The notes under the pieces are model-generated. The model was not told the DNA's origin and ran no database searches. It saw only the letters and a program-made list of their open reading frames with translations. A stretch of 9,263 bases of DNA. Source: an uncultured Verrucomicrobiota bacterium. Its GTDB lineage: Bacteria; Verrucomicrobiota; Verrucomicrobiia; Limisphaerales; UBA1096. The stretch is from NCBI GenBank assembly GCA_913050205.1, contig CAJXAU010000038.1, positions 1 to 9,263 on the forward strand, written 5' to 3'. Every line of letters starts with the position of its first letter. Position 1 is the stretch's first letter. Positions 1-7,190 of the stretch are shown here, piece after piece. A program made the position numbers and the translations under genes.

Positions 1-659
1 TCCAAATAACCTTGGGCCAATTGGCCAAACCCATCCTGCCCCGGTTGCCCTGCCTCAGGCGGGCCAGAGGCCTGTGTTTGAATGTATATATTCCGACCGA
101 TATTTTTCAACCCTTGTGGGTTTGGAAAACGCGACAGTTCCACATTGCCCAGCCCCTCGGCTTGACCATCCTGAGTATAAGCGGTCACCTCACCGGTTGG
201 AGAGATGGAAAGATTTGTATAATTCGGCTGCATTGCTGGTAATCCGATTTGCAACTCATAACCTTCGCTTGTCACAAAGTTGCCATCTTGGTTAACCTTA
301 AAACTTCCGTCTCTGGTGAAGCCCTGTTCACCGGTAGGCAGGAGGAGCTGAAAAAAACCATCGCCATGAATGGCCACATCAAATTTTTCACCTGTTTCGA
401 CCAACTCACCTGTGGTGAAAATCTTAGAAGTCGACACCGGCCTTGAGCCGTGACCGATCTGGATTCCCCCAGGAGTCACCTGTCCTCCACCAACGCCTGC
501 CCCGGCCGCCTTGTTTTCCTGATAAAGCAAATCCTGAAACTCGATTTTGCTTTTCTTGAAACCGGTCGTATTGACATTGGCCAAGTTGTTGGCAATGAGA
601 TCCAGATTCATCTGCTGGGAATTCATCCCGGACGCGGAAGTGTAGAGTGCTCGAATCAT
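1..659 (-). CDS. flgG: Distal rod protein FlgG, 5' part (C-terminus beyond window edge)
   Basis: FlgG forms the distal rod, the drive shaft that crosses the periplasm and joins the hook; it leaves the cell through the flagellar export gate. The gene begins with ATG at 659 and stays open to the window edge, giving 219 codons. The family is about 260 residues, so only some 45 C-terminal residues should be missing. The N-terminus carries the rod-protein signature: MIRALYTSASGM at residues 1-12, then ANNLANVNTTGFK at 23-35. The FlgG/FlgE-type core follows, with DVAIHGDGFFQ at 94-104, FTRDGSF at 114-120 and the start of the C-terminal region, QLAQGYL, at the edge. The start lies 12 bp after the tandem TAA TAA stop of flgF and has only a weak AAGAA-type ribosome site. 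FlgG is preferred over FlgF or FlgE because of the N-terminal motif and length. The family call is secure. Confidence 0.95.
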   Translation of the reverse strand, partial: MIRALYTSASGMNSQQMNLDLIANNLANVNTTGFKKSKIEFQDLLYQENKAAGAGVGGGQVTPGGIQIGHGSRPVSTSKIFTTGELVETGEKFDVAIHGDGFFQLLLPTGEQGFTRDGSFKVNQDGNFVTSEGYELQIGLPAMQPNYTNLSISPTGEVTAYTQDGQAEGLGNVELSRFPNPQGLKNIGRNIYIQTQASGPPEAGQPGQDGFGQLAQGYL

Positions 660-671
660 TTTCTTATATTA

Positions 672-1484
672 TTATTGCGTGGCTGTGAGTGTGCTGATGG
701 CTTGCCCCATCCGCTGGTCGTAAGCTTGAATCACTTTTTGGTTGGCCTCAAAGTGACGCATGGAACGAATCAGACTCGTCATTTCGGTTAACGAAGTGCT
801 GTTGGATTGCTCCAAAAATCCTTGCTCAACCTCGGTGAACCCTTTCGCGTTTCTCTCAATATTCCCCATAGGGGTTCCCGTGTTACCCGGATCATTCGAC
901 TGATAGTAGGCACCGGAAACACGTGTAAGTTTTGAAGGGTCATCGAACGCAACCAGCTGAAGTTGACCAAGAACTTCACCAGCCTGACTTGCCGTGCCGT
1001 CCTTGGCGATCGATAGCGCTTGCTGCTGGTTCGGGTCGTTAAGCTGCACCCCAGTGGTATACCCTTCCTTGGTCACCAACTGGCCGTCGGGTAGCATTTT
1101 CAATTCACCATCCCTGGTGTAAAAGGTGTTTCCCTGTGGATCCTGCACCTGCAAAAAACCGTCTCCCATCAAGGCGATGTCCGTCTTGACCTGAGTCTGC
1201 ATCAATGCCCCCTGTTCAAAATTCGTGGTCAACCTAGGTTTCGGCAACTGGAATGGCTTTTCGCCCATTTCAGTTATTTGTATTTCCTCACCCGTGGTTG
1301 GGTCTGTTGCCGCTTTTTGCAACTCGACCGGTTTTTCCATCTTACCGGCAACCAGAGCAGAAAATGAGATGTTATGTTTCTTGAAACCTGGCCGAGACAC
1401 CTCTGCCAAATTCTCCGAAACAGCCTCCTGCCAGCGTGCGGATGCATCCATCGCTGCAGCGGCTTGATATAAACTCACATTCAC
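672..1484 (-). CDS. flgF: Flagellar basal-body rod protein FlgF (FlgF/FlgG family)
   Basis: FlgF is a proximal rod subunit exported by the flagellar type III apparatus. The 270-residue product has the layout of a rod or hook-family protein: an N-terminal helical region with ENLAEVSRPGFKK at 24-36 (a degenerate form of the NLAN..T.GFK signature), a core with MGDGFLQV at 106-113 and YTRDGELKMLPDGQLVT at 122-138, and a C-terminal helix from about 216 to 270 containing EQGFLEQSN and EMTSLIRSMRHFEANQK. It sits just upstream of flgG, the usual partner arrangement. The start is GTG at 1484, directly after an in-frame TAG. A second in-frame GTG at 1478 (third codon) is closer to AGGTGA and could be used instead. 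Residues about 44-88 look variable and are probably an insertion before the core. FlgF is assigned over FlgG because the following gene is the clear FlgG. Confidence 0.88.
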   Translation of the reverse strand: MNVSLYQAAAAMDASARWQEAVSENLAEVSRPGFKKHNISFSALVAGKMEKPVELQKAATDPTTGEEIQITEMGEKPFQLPKPRLTTNFEQGALMQTQVKTDIALMGDGFLQVQDPQGNTFYTRDGELKMLPDGQLVTKEGYTTGVQLNDPNQQQALSIAKDGTASQAGEVLGQLQLVAFDDPSKLTRVSGAYYQSNDPGNTGTPMGNIERNAKGFTEVEQGFLEQSNSTSLTEMTSLIRSMRHFEANQKVIQAYDQRMGQAISTLTATQ

Positions 1485-1497
1485 CTAGCCAATTCTG

Positions 1498-1514
1498 AGC
1501 AGGAGCAATGCCAA
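1498..1514 (-). promoter_or_regulatory. Possible sigma-54 (-24/-12) promoter before flgF
   Basis: On the minus strand the sequence TTGGCATTGCTCCTGCT has GG and GC separated by exactly 10 bases, as in the sigma-54 consensus TGGCAC-N5-TTGCW, with one mismatch in each half. Sigma-54 often drives rod and hook genes in polar flagellates. Against it, the implied transcription start is near 1487, only about 3-9 bases before the possible GTG starts of flgF, leaving almost no leader. I treat it as a weak candidate. Confidence 0.2.
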
Positions 1515-1567
1515 AAGATGAGAAATAAAGAGAAACTTTGAAAACCGAAGCGAACACAAACCATCTC

Positions 1568-1592
1568 TAACTAATTGTTGTTCAATTAGTTA
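1568..1592. repeat. 10-bp inverted repeat overlapping the flhF stop codon
   Basis: TAACTAATTG (1568-1577) and its exact reverse complement CAATTAGTTA (1583-1592) flank a 5-base loop, TTGTT. The flhF stop codon lies inside one arm. The stem is AT-rich and, in the direction of transcription, is followed by GAGATGG rather than a run of T. It is therefore not a canonical intrinsic terminator. It could be a weak 3' hairpin, a processing site between flhF and flgF, or an operator. Confidence 0.55.
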
Positions 1593-2831
1593 ACCACTGA
1601 TTTTCGCTGTTTGAGGATAGCGATCCGGCTCAAGTTGCTGAATCACCGACTGGAACAACATTTCCGAGGTCATTTTGAAAAAATCCCCGGGAATATCCTG
1701 CCCCCCCGAGCAATAGAGAATTGGCAGACCTGTCTCCAGCGTCAGGTTCCAAAGTTTACTCCATCGGGACTCTTCATCAAGGTGGGTGACAATTAACCCA
1801 TTGATGGGTAGGTCGCTGAATTCGCGCACGGCTCGAATGAGATGATCCAACTCGTATGCCGAATTAAGCACCAAGATAAATTCAGCCGGATGTACCTCGT
1901 TAGCCAGATCCTGAAGTGCTCTCAGTCCACTTGGATCGCCCGACATAACCCCCGGCAAATCGAAAAACTGAATGGTCTCATCGGTGACCGGTTCCGGATA
2001 CCAAACTCGGCTCGACTCGACGTCCAGCATTTCAGCATGGACTGTCAACATCTCAGCAGTATTCGCCAGGTGCCCATCCAACCGCCAAACCTTGGCTGGT
2101 TGTCGCTTGGCGAGAACCGTTTGTGTGAGCCATTTACACAACACCGTTGTCTTGCCAACTCCCGGAGCACCGACAAGCACCTTGCGGGTTTTGCTGTTGT
2201 CTTCAGCCACTTTGGCCAAGCTATTCCAATGATCCGTCAAGCAATGGCGGATGTATTGGATTTGGTCGCTTATTGTGCACGAATCAAGGTTAGGGAACCG
2301 CTGCTTGGCCAAGCGCAACAATCGTTCGACTTGGAGAGGCAAAACTCCTATGCCTTCGAGCACTCTCTCGATACTCAACTCCCCCTCCCTATCAGATTGC
2401 TTTTCGTTAATCGAAACTTGGCCAAGCGCTTGGTCAAACGACCCACCAATAGTTTCATGTACCGGCTCAACGGCAGGGAATTCATCATCAGGCGATGCTA
2501 CTGCCTTCGGAATCTCGATCGGAGTATCGTCAACGATATCCAACCGGCCTCCCGCTTGGCTTGGATTCGAAGACTGAATCGATGCCTTCGTAATGCTTGG
2601 TTGCAACTCCTGTTTCTCACTCGCAGCCGCCCCCCCATCGCTAATATTTTCATCTGCCGACACCGAAGGCAGCACGGCTGACACCTCAACTTGGGATGAT
2701 TGAAATAATCCCTGCCAGCCAGGTTTCGGTAATTTCCTAATGTTGACCACCACCGCTTCCGGCCCAAGCGTGCGATGTACGATCTCGATCGCTTCCTTCG
2801 CCGACGAGGCTTTGAACGTTTGAATCTTCAT
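1590..2831 (-). CDS. flhF: Flagellar biosynthesis SRP-family GTPase FlhF
   Basis: FlhF is an SRP-type GTPase, related to Ffh and FtsY, that sets the position or number of flagella in many bacteria and acts at the inner membrane. The 413-residue product has the three expected parts. The N-terminal B domain begins MKIQTFKASSAKEAI and includes TLGPEAVVVNIRKL at 21-34. A low-complexity linker spans about 50-150. The NG domain occupies about 150-413, with the P-loop GAPGVGKTT at 221-229, DLPG at 291-294 in place of DTAG, THLDE at 349-353 in place of TKLDE, and SGGQDIPGDF at 375-384, typical of the FlhF C-terminus. The DTYR-type motif is degraded to DGHLANTAE at 252-260. The guanine-binding lysine and the DTYR arginine are thus absent, so nucleotide handling may differ from the model proteins. 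It begins 5 bp after flhA with GAGG at the junction. Three clear and several partial copies of a palindromic 12-mer lie inside it. No flhG follows. Confidence 0.93.
   Translation of the reverse strand: MKIQTFKASSAKEAIEIVHRTLGPEAVVVNIRKLPKPGWQGLFQSSQVEVSAVLPSVSADENISDGGAAASEKQELQPSITKASIQSSNPSQAGGRLDIVDDTPIEIPKAVASPDDEFPAVEPVHETIGGSFDQALGQVSINEKQSDREGELSIERVLEGIGVLPLQVERLLRLAKQRFPNLDSCTISDQIQYIRHCLTDHWNSLAKVAEDNSKTRKVLVGAPGVGKTTVLCKWLTQTVLAKRQPAKVWRLDGHLANTAEMLTVHAEMLDVESSRVWYPEPVTDETIQFFDLPGVMSGDPSGLRALQDLANEVHPAEFILVLNSAYELDHLIRAVREFSDLPINGLIVTHLDEESRWSKLWNLTLETGLPILYCSGGQDIPGDFFKMTSEMLFQSVIQQLEPDRYPQTAKISG
2212..2221. repeat. Degenerate copy of the TTGGCCAAGCG palindrome (in flhF)
   Basis: TTGGCCAAGC at 2212-2221 matches ten bases of the dispersed motif; the flanks diverge. 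On the coding strand it reads AGC TTG GCC AAA, giving S-L-A-K, the same phase as the copy about 90 bp away. Confidence 0.5.
2303..2315. repeat. Copy of dispersed palindrome CGCTTGGCCAAGCG (in flhF)
   Basis: GCTTGGCCAAGCG matches 13 of the 14 bases of the palindrome. On the flhF strand it reads CGC TTG GCC AAG, giving R-L-A-K (residues 173-176). It lies at the start of the NG domain, in a helix that need not be conserved. Confidence 0.75.
2417..2440. repeat. Two tandem units of the 12-bp motif CTTGGCCAAGCG (in flhF)
   Basis: CTTGGCCAAGCG (2417-2428) is followed at once by CTTGGTCAAACG (2429-2440), the same unit with two changes. On the coding strand it gives S-F-D-Q-A-L-G-Q-V, a different reading phase from the copies at 2212 and 2303. 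It falls in the linker region of FlhF. The 12-bp length preserves reading frame. Confidence 0.75.
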
Positions 2832-2836
2832 TTACC

Positions 2837-4942
2837 TCAGGGCATTCCAGGGATTGCCGAAGTGGATTGAATACCCACTTTTGGCGGCAATTCTTCATAG
2901 GCGATAAAGGCGATCTCGGGGAAGTTCGCAGAGAAAAACCGGCGCAAACCAAGACGGATCTGTGTCGAACACAGTACGACCGGCTGCTGCCCCGCCGCAA
3001 TCATAGGTTGCACCGCAGTGGCGAGATGATGTGTCATGTGCTGCGCCAGTTTGGGCTCCATAAACAGAACGGACTCGGTCGCTGACTTTTGAAGTCCCTT
3101 CGCAATTTCCTCCTCAAGCCACGGCTCCATTGTCACTGCCCGCACTTCGTTTTCATCCGATAGAAACGGCTTAACAATTTCCGAACCAAGGACACGACGC
3201 GCCTGCTCCGAGAGTTCATCCGGATTCTTCGTAGCCGGGGCATGATCCGCAACCCTCTCAAGAATCCCGACCAAATTTCGAATCGGAATGACCTCCGATA
3301 AAAGGTTTTGGAGAATGCGCTGAATTTGGCCGATGTTAAGCAGGCTAGGCACGAGTTCATTGACCAAAGCCGGATGGTCATCCTTCAGGTTATCGACGAG
3401 AACTTGCACGTCTTGACGAGTTAGAATCTGATATGAATGCCGCCGGATCGATTCACTCAAGTGCGTAACCATCACGGAAGAGGCATCAACAACGGTATAC
3501 CCTGCCATCTCCGCGTTACGTCTCTCAACCTCATCCACCCACGTAGCCGGTAATTTAAATACCGGTTCCGTCGTTGGAACGCCCTTGAGCACCACTGTGC
3601 TGTTAGCAGTATTCATCGCCATCCAGTGGCCGGGCATCACTTCTCCTTGGGCAATTACTTGGCCTCTCAACAGAAACTGATATTGGTTCGGGCCAAGTTG
3701 AAGACTGTCCCGCAATCGAATGGACGGCACGATGAAACCCATGTCCTGCGCGAATGATTTACGGACCCCCGTAATGCGCTGAAGCAAATCACCGCCCTTG
3801 GCAGGGTCCGCCATGCTTACCAAGCCGTAGCCCAATTCGATCATGAGGGTGTCCACTTGAAGCAACGACTCCAACGCTTCATCAGGGCTGCCCGCTGCAG
3901 CTTCCTTCTTGGCATCTTCCTTCTTCCGACTCGACACCTCGTTTTCATCCTCCACCTTGTCAAAGGCTTCCTTCAAAATTCCACCTTCCCTAAGTCCATA
4001 GGAGATCAAACCAAAAATCGTTGCCAACCCAAGGAATGGAATCATTGGAAAGCCGGGGACAAACGCAAGAACTGCCATCGTACCACAGAGAATCGACATG
4101 ACCTTTTGCGAGAAGAACAATTGCTTTCCAAGGCTTTGACCAAGTTCCTGACGCGATGCCGCGCGGGTCACCAGCACACCGGCTGCAGTGGAAGTCACAA
4201 TCGCTGGGACCTGTGTCAGCAGACCATCACCGATGGTTAGTCTCGTATATGTTTCCAATGCGTCAGCGACGCCCATCCCGTTTTGGAATACACCAATCGC
4301 CAAACCGCCAATGATGTTGACCAACGTGACCAATATAGCCGCAATCGCATCACCTCGTACAAACTTACTGGCACCATCCATGGCACCATAAAAGTCAGCT
4401 TCCTGCTGCAATTTTCTTCGCTTCACGATCGCCTCATCAACCGTGATATAGCCTTTGTCCAATTCCGCATCGATGGACAACTGCTTACCCGGCATTGCAT
4501 CCAAGGTGAAACGCGCAGCCACCTCGGCGATACGCCCTGCCCCCTTCGTGATGACGGTAAAGTTGATTACCGTAAGGATCAGAAAGATTACGATCCCGAC
4601 TACGAAATTGCCGCTAACAACGAACTCACCGAAGGCGTGAATTAAATCTCCCGCATCCCCTTCGGACAAAATCAAACGCGTAGTTCCGACGTTTAATCCC
4701 AGTCGATACAGGGTAAAAATTAGGAGTAAAGTTGGAAAACCGGTAAAATCTGATGGGTTTTTAAGGAATAAAATCACCAACAAAATCAACATCGCCAGGG
4801 CTAGACTCACTCCCAGCAGCATGTCCATTACGGTCTGGTGTACGGGAACAATCAGCACCAACAAGGTGCCAAACATAAAGAACACCAGAGCGAGATCGCT
4901 CAGATCCCAAACTCGTTTTATTTTTTTCTCTCCCTCTGCCAT
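2837..4942 (-). CDS. flhA: Flagellar export gate protein FlhA
   Basis: FlhA is the large export-gate subunit. Its membrane part takes part in proton-driven export, and its cytoplasmic part forms a ring that docks chaperone-substrate complexes. The 701-residue product is of normal family length. The N-terminal third is membrane-embedded, with hydrophobic segments at about 17-35, 39-60, 67-80, 112-132, 199-220, 240-258 and 281-318. The FHIPEP signature is intact: RFTLDAMPGKQ at 144-154, then IDAELDKGYI at 157-166. Other hallmarks are FPTLLLIFTLYRLGLNV at 69-85 and GDAIAAILVTLVNIIGGL at 197-214. A charged linker at about 325-355 leads to the cytoplasmic domain at about 357-701, which includes VVLCSTQIR and FIAYEELPP near the C-terminus. 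The ATG lies 3 bp after the flhB stop; the best ribosome site, GGAGGTG, is inside the end of flhB and about 12 bases upstream. Confidence 0.98.
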   Translation of the reverse strand: MAEGEKKIKRVWDLSDLALVFFMFGTLLVLIVPVHQTVMDMLLGVSLALAMLILLVILFLKNPSDFTGFPTLLLIFTLYRLGLNVGTTRLILSEGDAGDLIHAFGEFVVSGNFVVGIVIFLILTVINFTVITKGAGRIAEVAARFTLDAMPGKQLSIDAELDKGYITVDEAIVKRRKLQQEADFYGAMDGASKFVRGDAIAAILVTLVNIIGGLAIGVFQNGMGVADALETYTRLTIGDGLLTQVPAIVTSTAAGVLVTRAASRQELGQSLGKQLFFSQKVMSILCGTMAVLAFVPGFPMIPFLGLATIFGLISYGLREGGILKEAFDKVEDENEVSSRKKEDAKKEAAAGSPDEALESLLQVDTLMIELGYGLVSMADPAKGGDLLQRITGVRKSFAQDMGFIVPSIRLRDSLQLGPNQYQFLLRGQVIAQGEVMPGHWMAMNTANSTVVLKGVPTTEPVFKLPATWVDEVERRNAEMAGYTVVDASSVMVTHLSESIRRHSYQILTRQDVQVLVDNLKDDHPALVNELVPSLLNIGQIQRILQNLLSEVIPIRNLVGILERVADHAPATKNPDELSEQARRVLGSEIVKPFLSDENEVRAVTMEPWLEEEIAKGLQKSATESVLFMEPKLAQHMTHHLATAVQPMIAAGQQPVVLCSTQIRLGLRRFFSANFPEIAFIAYEELPPKVGIQSTSAIPGMP

Positions 4943-4945
4943 AGC

Positions 4946-6043
4946 TTAGGAAGGCACCTCCATCCCCTGTTTGAAATACCGGAAACGATTCGTGCGATAA
5001 ACGTAAGCCAAAATCTCAGCTACGGCTGAGAAGAACTGGAATGGAATCTCCCTGCCAGGTCGACCGAATTTGAATAACATTTGAGCCAACGGTTTGTTCT
5101 CAACCAATGGCACGCCGTTTTTCTCGGCTATTTTACGAATCAGAAGTGCGTTATGGCGGGCACCCTTGGCAAGAATCTTTGGGGCCTTCATTGTCTCCCG
5201 GTTATATTTCAGGGCCACAGCCAAGTGCGTTGGGTTTGTAATCACGACATCCGCCTCGGGAACCTCATTCCACATAATGTTTTGCATCATTCCCATGCGC
5301 CGCTTGCGTTGCTCTCCCTTTGAGTGAGGATCACCATCCTGACTCTTCTGCTCATCCTTGACATCCTTTATGCTCATCTTCAGCCCGTCGCGTGTACGCC
5401 ACCACTGATAGGCGTAGTCCAACGCACCAATAACGATCATTGCTATGAGCACTTTCTTGAGCAACATAAGCGCCGCCTCGGTCATAAAATTGAGAACCTG
5501 CCCAAGATAGGATGGATGGTGAAAAACGGGATGATCGATTACATTCCAAACGACGTTCATTAGCAACCCAACAACTACCATCAACTTCGTCATGTTGATC
5601 AGGAATTCACCCCACGATTTCCAACTGAAAATCCGCTTAAGCCCGTTGATTGGATTAAATTTATTCAGGTTCCACTCGACGGCTTGAGGGGAAAATTGAA
5701 ATTTGACCTGAGTCCCAGCCGCTAAAAGGCCTACGAACATCACACCAAGCAAAAACGGCAGCACAAGATCTCCCAATAATTCTAGAAACTCACCAAGATA
5801 CCGCTGAATAGAAGTCGTCGTCATTTTTAGCGAACCAAGATCCGCATAAATATGAACAAGATATCCAAGTAATCCTTCCCAAACCTTCCCCCCCATCAGC
5901 GATAATAACAACAATGCCACAGCCAAGAGCGCTGCCGTATTAATATCAGCACTCTTGGCAATATTCCCCCGCGAAACCGCCTCGGAAAGTTTCTTTCCTG
6001 TTGGTTCCTCGGTCTTTTCGCCAGTATCGCTATCTTGGGGCAT
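4946..6043 (-). CDS. flhB: Flagellar export switch protein FlhB
   Basis: FlhB is the export-gate protein that switches substrate class from rod/hook to filament after cleaving itself at an NPTH site. The 365-residue product has a hydrophilic N-terminus with EKTEEPTGKKLSEA at 9-22 (the usual E-K-T-E-x-P-T-x-K-K-L motif). Four hydrophobic segments lie at about 37-50, 93-111, 152-168 and 190-212. A charged linker contains IKDVKDEQKSQDGDPHSKG at 225-243, close to the family's KxExKxxEGDPxxK motif. The cleavage motif NPTH is at 270-273, followed by LAVALKY, LAKGARHNAL and ENKPLAQ. All key residues are present, so self-cleavage is expected. It begins with ATG at 6043 after a 76-bp gap from fliR, with only a GGGTG-type ribosome site about 12 bases upstream, and its stop lies 3 bp before flhA. 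Confidence 0.98.
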   Translation of the reverse strand: MPQDSDTGEKTEEPTGKKLSEAVSRGNIAKSADINTAALLAVALLLLSLMGGKVWEGLLGYLVHIYADLGSLKMTTTSIQRYLGEFLELLGDLVLPFLLGVMFVGLLAAGTQVKFQFSPQAVEWNLNKFNPINGLKRIFSWKSWGEFLINMTKLMVVVGLLMNVVWNVIDHPVFHHPSYLGQVLNFMTEAALMLLKKVLIAMIVIGALDYAYQWWRTRDGLKMSIKDVKDEQKSQDGDPHSKGEQRKRRMGMMQNIMWNEVPEADVVITNPTHLAVALKYNRETMKAPKILAKGARHNALLIRKIAEKNGVPLVENKPLAQMLFKFGRPGREIPFQFFSAVAEILAYVYRTNRFRYFKQGMEVPS

Positions 6044-6119
6044 GGTTAAATTGCACCCGTTTGGACCCCGAATGGACGAACGCGCGCACTCAGGAGTAAC
6101 TCAAAAAACGCCTAAAAAC
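6044..6119 (-). other. 76-bp fliR-flhB intergenic gap
   Basis: This is the second-largest gap in the block. I see no convincing -10/-35 or -24/-12 promoter, no stable hairpin followed by a T-run, and no small ORF with a ribosome site. There are short self-complementary patches (GAGTTACTC, ACTCCTGAGT) and a GCGCGCG stretch. It is probably read through as part of the operon. Confidence 0.5.
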
Positions 6120-6884
6120 TTAACTTCCAGCGAAAATTCGAGCTGTAATCACCAAACTGTTTGGTATCGTGCGAATAAAATTCGCGATATACTCGGCCAT
6201 AACAGCAATTGTCGCGCCGAATACTCCAATTCCGCATAAAAGCCTGATGGAAAAACTTTCTGCGAAGACATTAATTCGTGCCACAGCACGCCCCATCAAC
6301 CCCATGATGAAATTCACAAGAAAGCCAACTGCCATAACCGGGGCTGAAATAAGAATCCCCAACGTGAATACTTTTCCGATCATCGTTCCCAGTTGATTGA
6401 TCAGCCCACCGTGGAACTGCCCACCACCAATTGGCAACAGTTGATAACTCGCTTGCACCGCTTCGATGATGTAGTAGTGCAAATCCATCCCGACCATCAT
6501 GATGCTGGCCAAGAGGAATAGAATGATACTCGGTGCCTGTTGCGGCACACCTTCAATTCCGGCAAAATTCAACGTCACGAACAATCCTGAATCAGTGGAG
6601 ATTCGCAATCCTGCAATCTCCAAGGCGTAATAGATCATCCGACATACCAGCCCCATCAACACACCGGCGCACATCTCAAAAAAAACGATCCCCAGCATAT
6701 CCCCCATACCCATTGACCGCCAATCCGGAGCGACGGTCAAGTTACCAGCCAACACGGCTCCGACCATCAAGGCAATGGCTATTCGCACCTTGATCGGAAT
6801 GCGTGCCATGACGAACAGCGGGTAAATCAAAAGCAAACCGCCGAAGCGGAGAAACATCATGAAAACTAACAGAAAATAATCCAC
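6120..6884 (-). CDS. fliR: Flagellar export gate protein FliR
   Basis: FliR is an inner-membrane subunit of the FliP5-FliQ4-FliR1 export-gate core. The 254-residue product has the family length and is hydrophobic almost throughout, with segments at about 4-25, 33-47, 64-90, 117-134, 172-199 and 213-235. Family landmarks are HYYIIEAVQASYQLLPIG at 136-153, corresponding to the H-x-x-L-I-x-A-L-x-x-S-F-x-x-x-P region, and APVMAVGFLVNFIMGLMGRA at 181-200 followed by NVF. The start is GTG at 6884 (M-D-Y-F-L-L). No recognisable Shine-Dalgarno sequence precedes it: the 27-bp gap from fliQ is largely filled by a copy of the dispersed palindrome. Translation may depend on coupling to fliQ. An in-frame ATG nine codons in (residue 9) is too far into the first membrane segment to be preferred. 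Confidence 0.96.
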   Translation of the reverse strand: MDYFLLVFMMFLRFGGLLLIYPLFVMARIPIKVRIAIALMVGAVLAGNLTVAPDWRSMGMGDMLGIVFFEMCAGVLMGLVCRMIYYALEIAGLRISTDSGLFVTLNFAGIEGVPQQAPSIILFLLASIMMVGMDLHYYIIEAVQASYQLLPIGGGQFHGGLINQLGTMIGKVFTLGILISAPVMAVGFLVNFIMGLMGRAVARINVFAESFSIRLLCGIGVFGATIAVMAEYIANFIRTIPNSLVITARIFAGS

Positions 6885-6889
6885 AACAA

Positions 6890-6907
6890 GCCAAGCGCTT
6901 GGCCAAA
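6890..6907. repeat. Palindromic repeat in the fliQ-fliR gap
   Basis: GCCAAGCGCTTGGCCAAA holds a perfect 14-bp palindrome (GCCAAGCGCTTGGC, 6890-6903) and an overlapping CGCTTGGCCAA (6896-6906). This is what one and a half tandem copies of the 12-bp unit CTTGGCCAAGCG would give. It is the only clear non-coding copy and sits where the fliR ribosome site should be. Confidence 0.7.
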
Positions 6908-6911
6908 TACA

Positions 6912-7181
6912 TCATGGCCCCACCTGAGACATTCGATTAAAAGTCTCCGCTGTATAATCCATCATCGTGTTGATTAACCATGGGAAGAGAATGAACACCA
7001 CTACTACCACCACCAAGGCCTTCGGAACGAAGGTTAGGGTCTGCTCCTGAAGCGATGTAATTGCTTGAAAGAAGCTAACAAGCAACCCGATTATCATGGC
7101 GCTTAACAGAAAAGGTACCGATACCTTCAGGCAAAGCATCATCAGACCTTTCACGACATCGACAGATTGATCAATAGACAT
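6912..7181 (-). CDS. fliQ: Flagellar export gate protein FliQ
   Basis: FliQ is a small two-helix inner-membrane subunit that packs around FliP/FliR in the export-gate core. The 89-residue product has the standard family length. It starts MSIDQSVDVVKGLMMLCLKV, followed by two hydrophobic helices at about 14-40 and 52-73. Between them is the conserved loop QAITSLQEQTLTFVPK at 39-54. The C-terminus, with PWLINTMMDYTAETFNRM at about 68-85, is also typical. It lies 9 bp after the fliP stop and 27 bp before fliR. The ATG at 7181 is preceded only by CTAGG, a poor ribosome site, so coupling to fliP is likely. Confidence 0.97.
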   Translation of the reverse strand: MSIDQSVDVVKGLMMLCLKVSVPFLLSAMIIGLLVSFFQAITSLQEQTLTFVPKALVVVVVVFILFPWLINTMMDYTAETFNRMSQVGP

Positions 7182-7190
7182 AGGGCCTAG

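Noticed and set aside
20..29. TTGGCCAA near the window start as a repeat copy
   Set aside because: Only the 8-bp core matches; the AAGCG arm is missing.
577..586. TTGGCCAAG in flgG as another copy of the dispersed palindrome
   Set aside because: It encodes the leucine-alanine of the strongly conserved rod signature NNLANVN, so protein constraint explains it and the match is shorter than in the accepted copies.
1372..1557. Short minus-strand ORF covering the flhF-flgF gap, possibly a small gene
   Set aside because: It runs in another frame into the conserved flgF N-terminus, lacks a ribosome site and shows no family features.
1568..1592. Intrinsic terminator after flhF
   Set aside because: The stem is AT-rich with only two G-C pairs and no T-run follows in the direction of transcription, so I list it only as an inverted repeat.
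1842..2681. Plus-strand 279-codon ORF opposite flhF
   Set aside because: Its product has no recognisable domain and it lies antisense to a well-conserved flhF frame; it is a shadow ORF.
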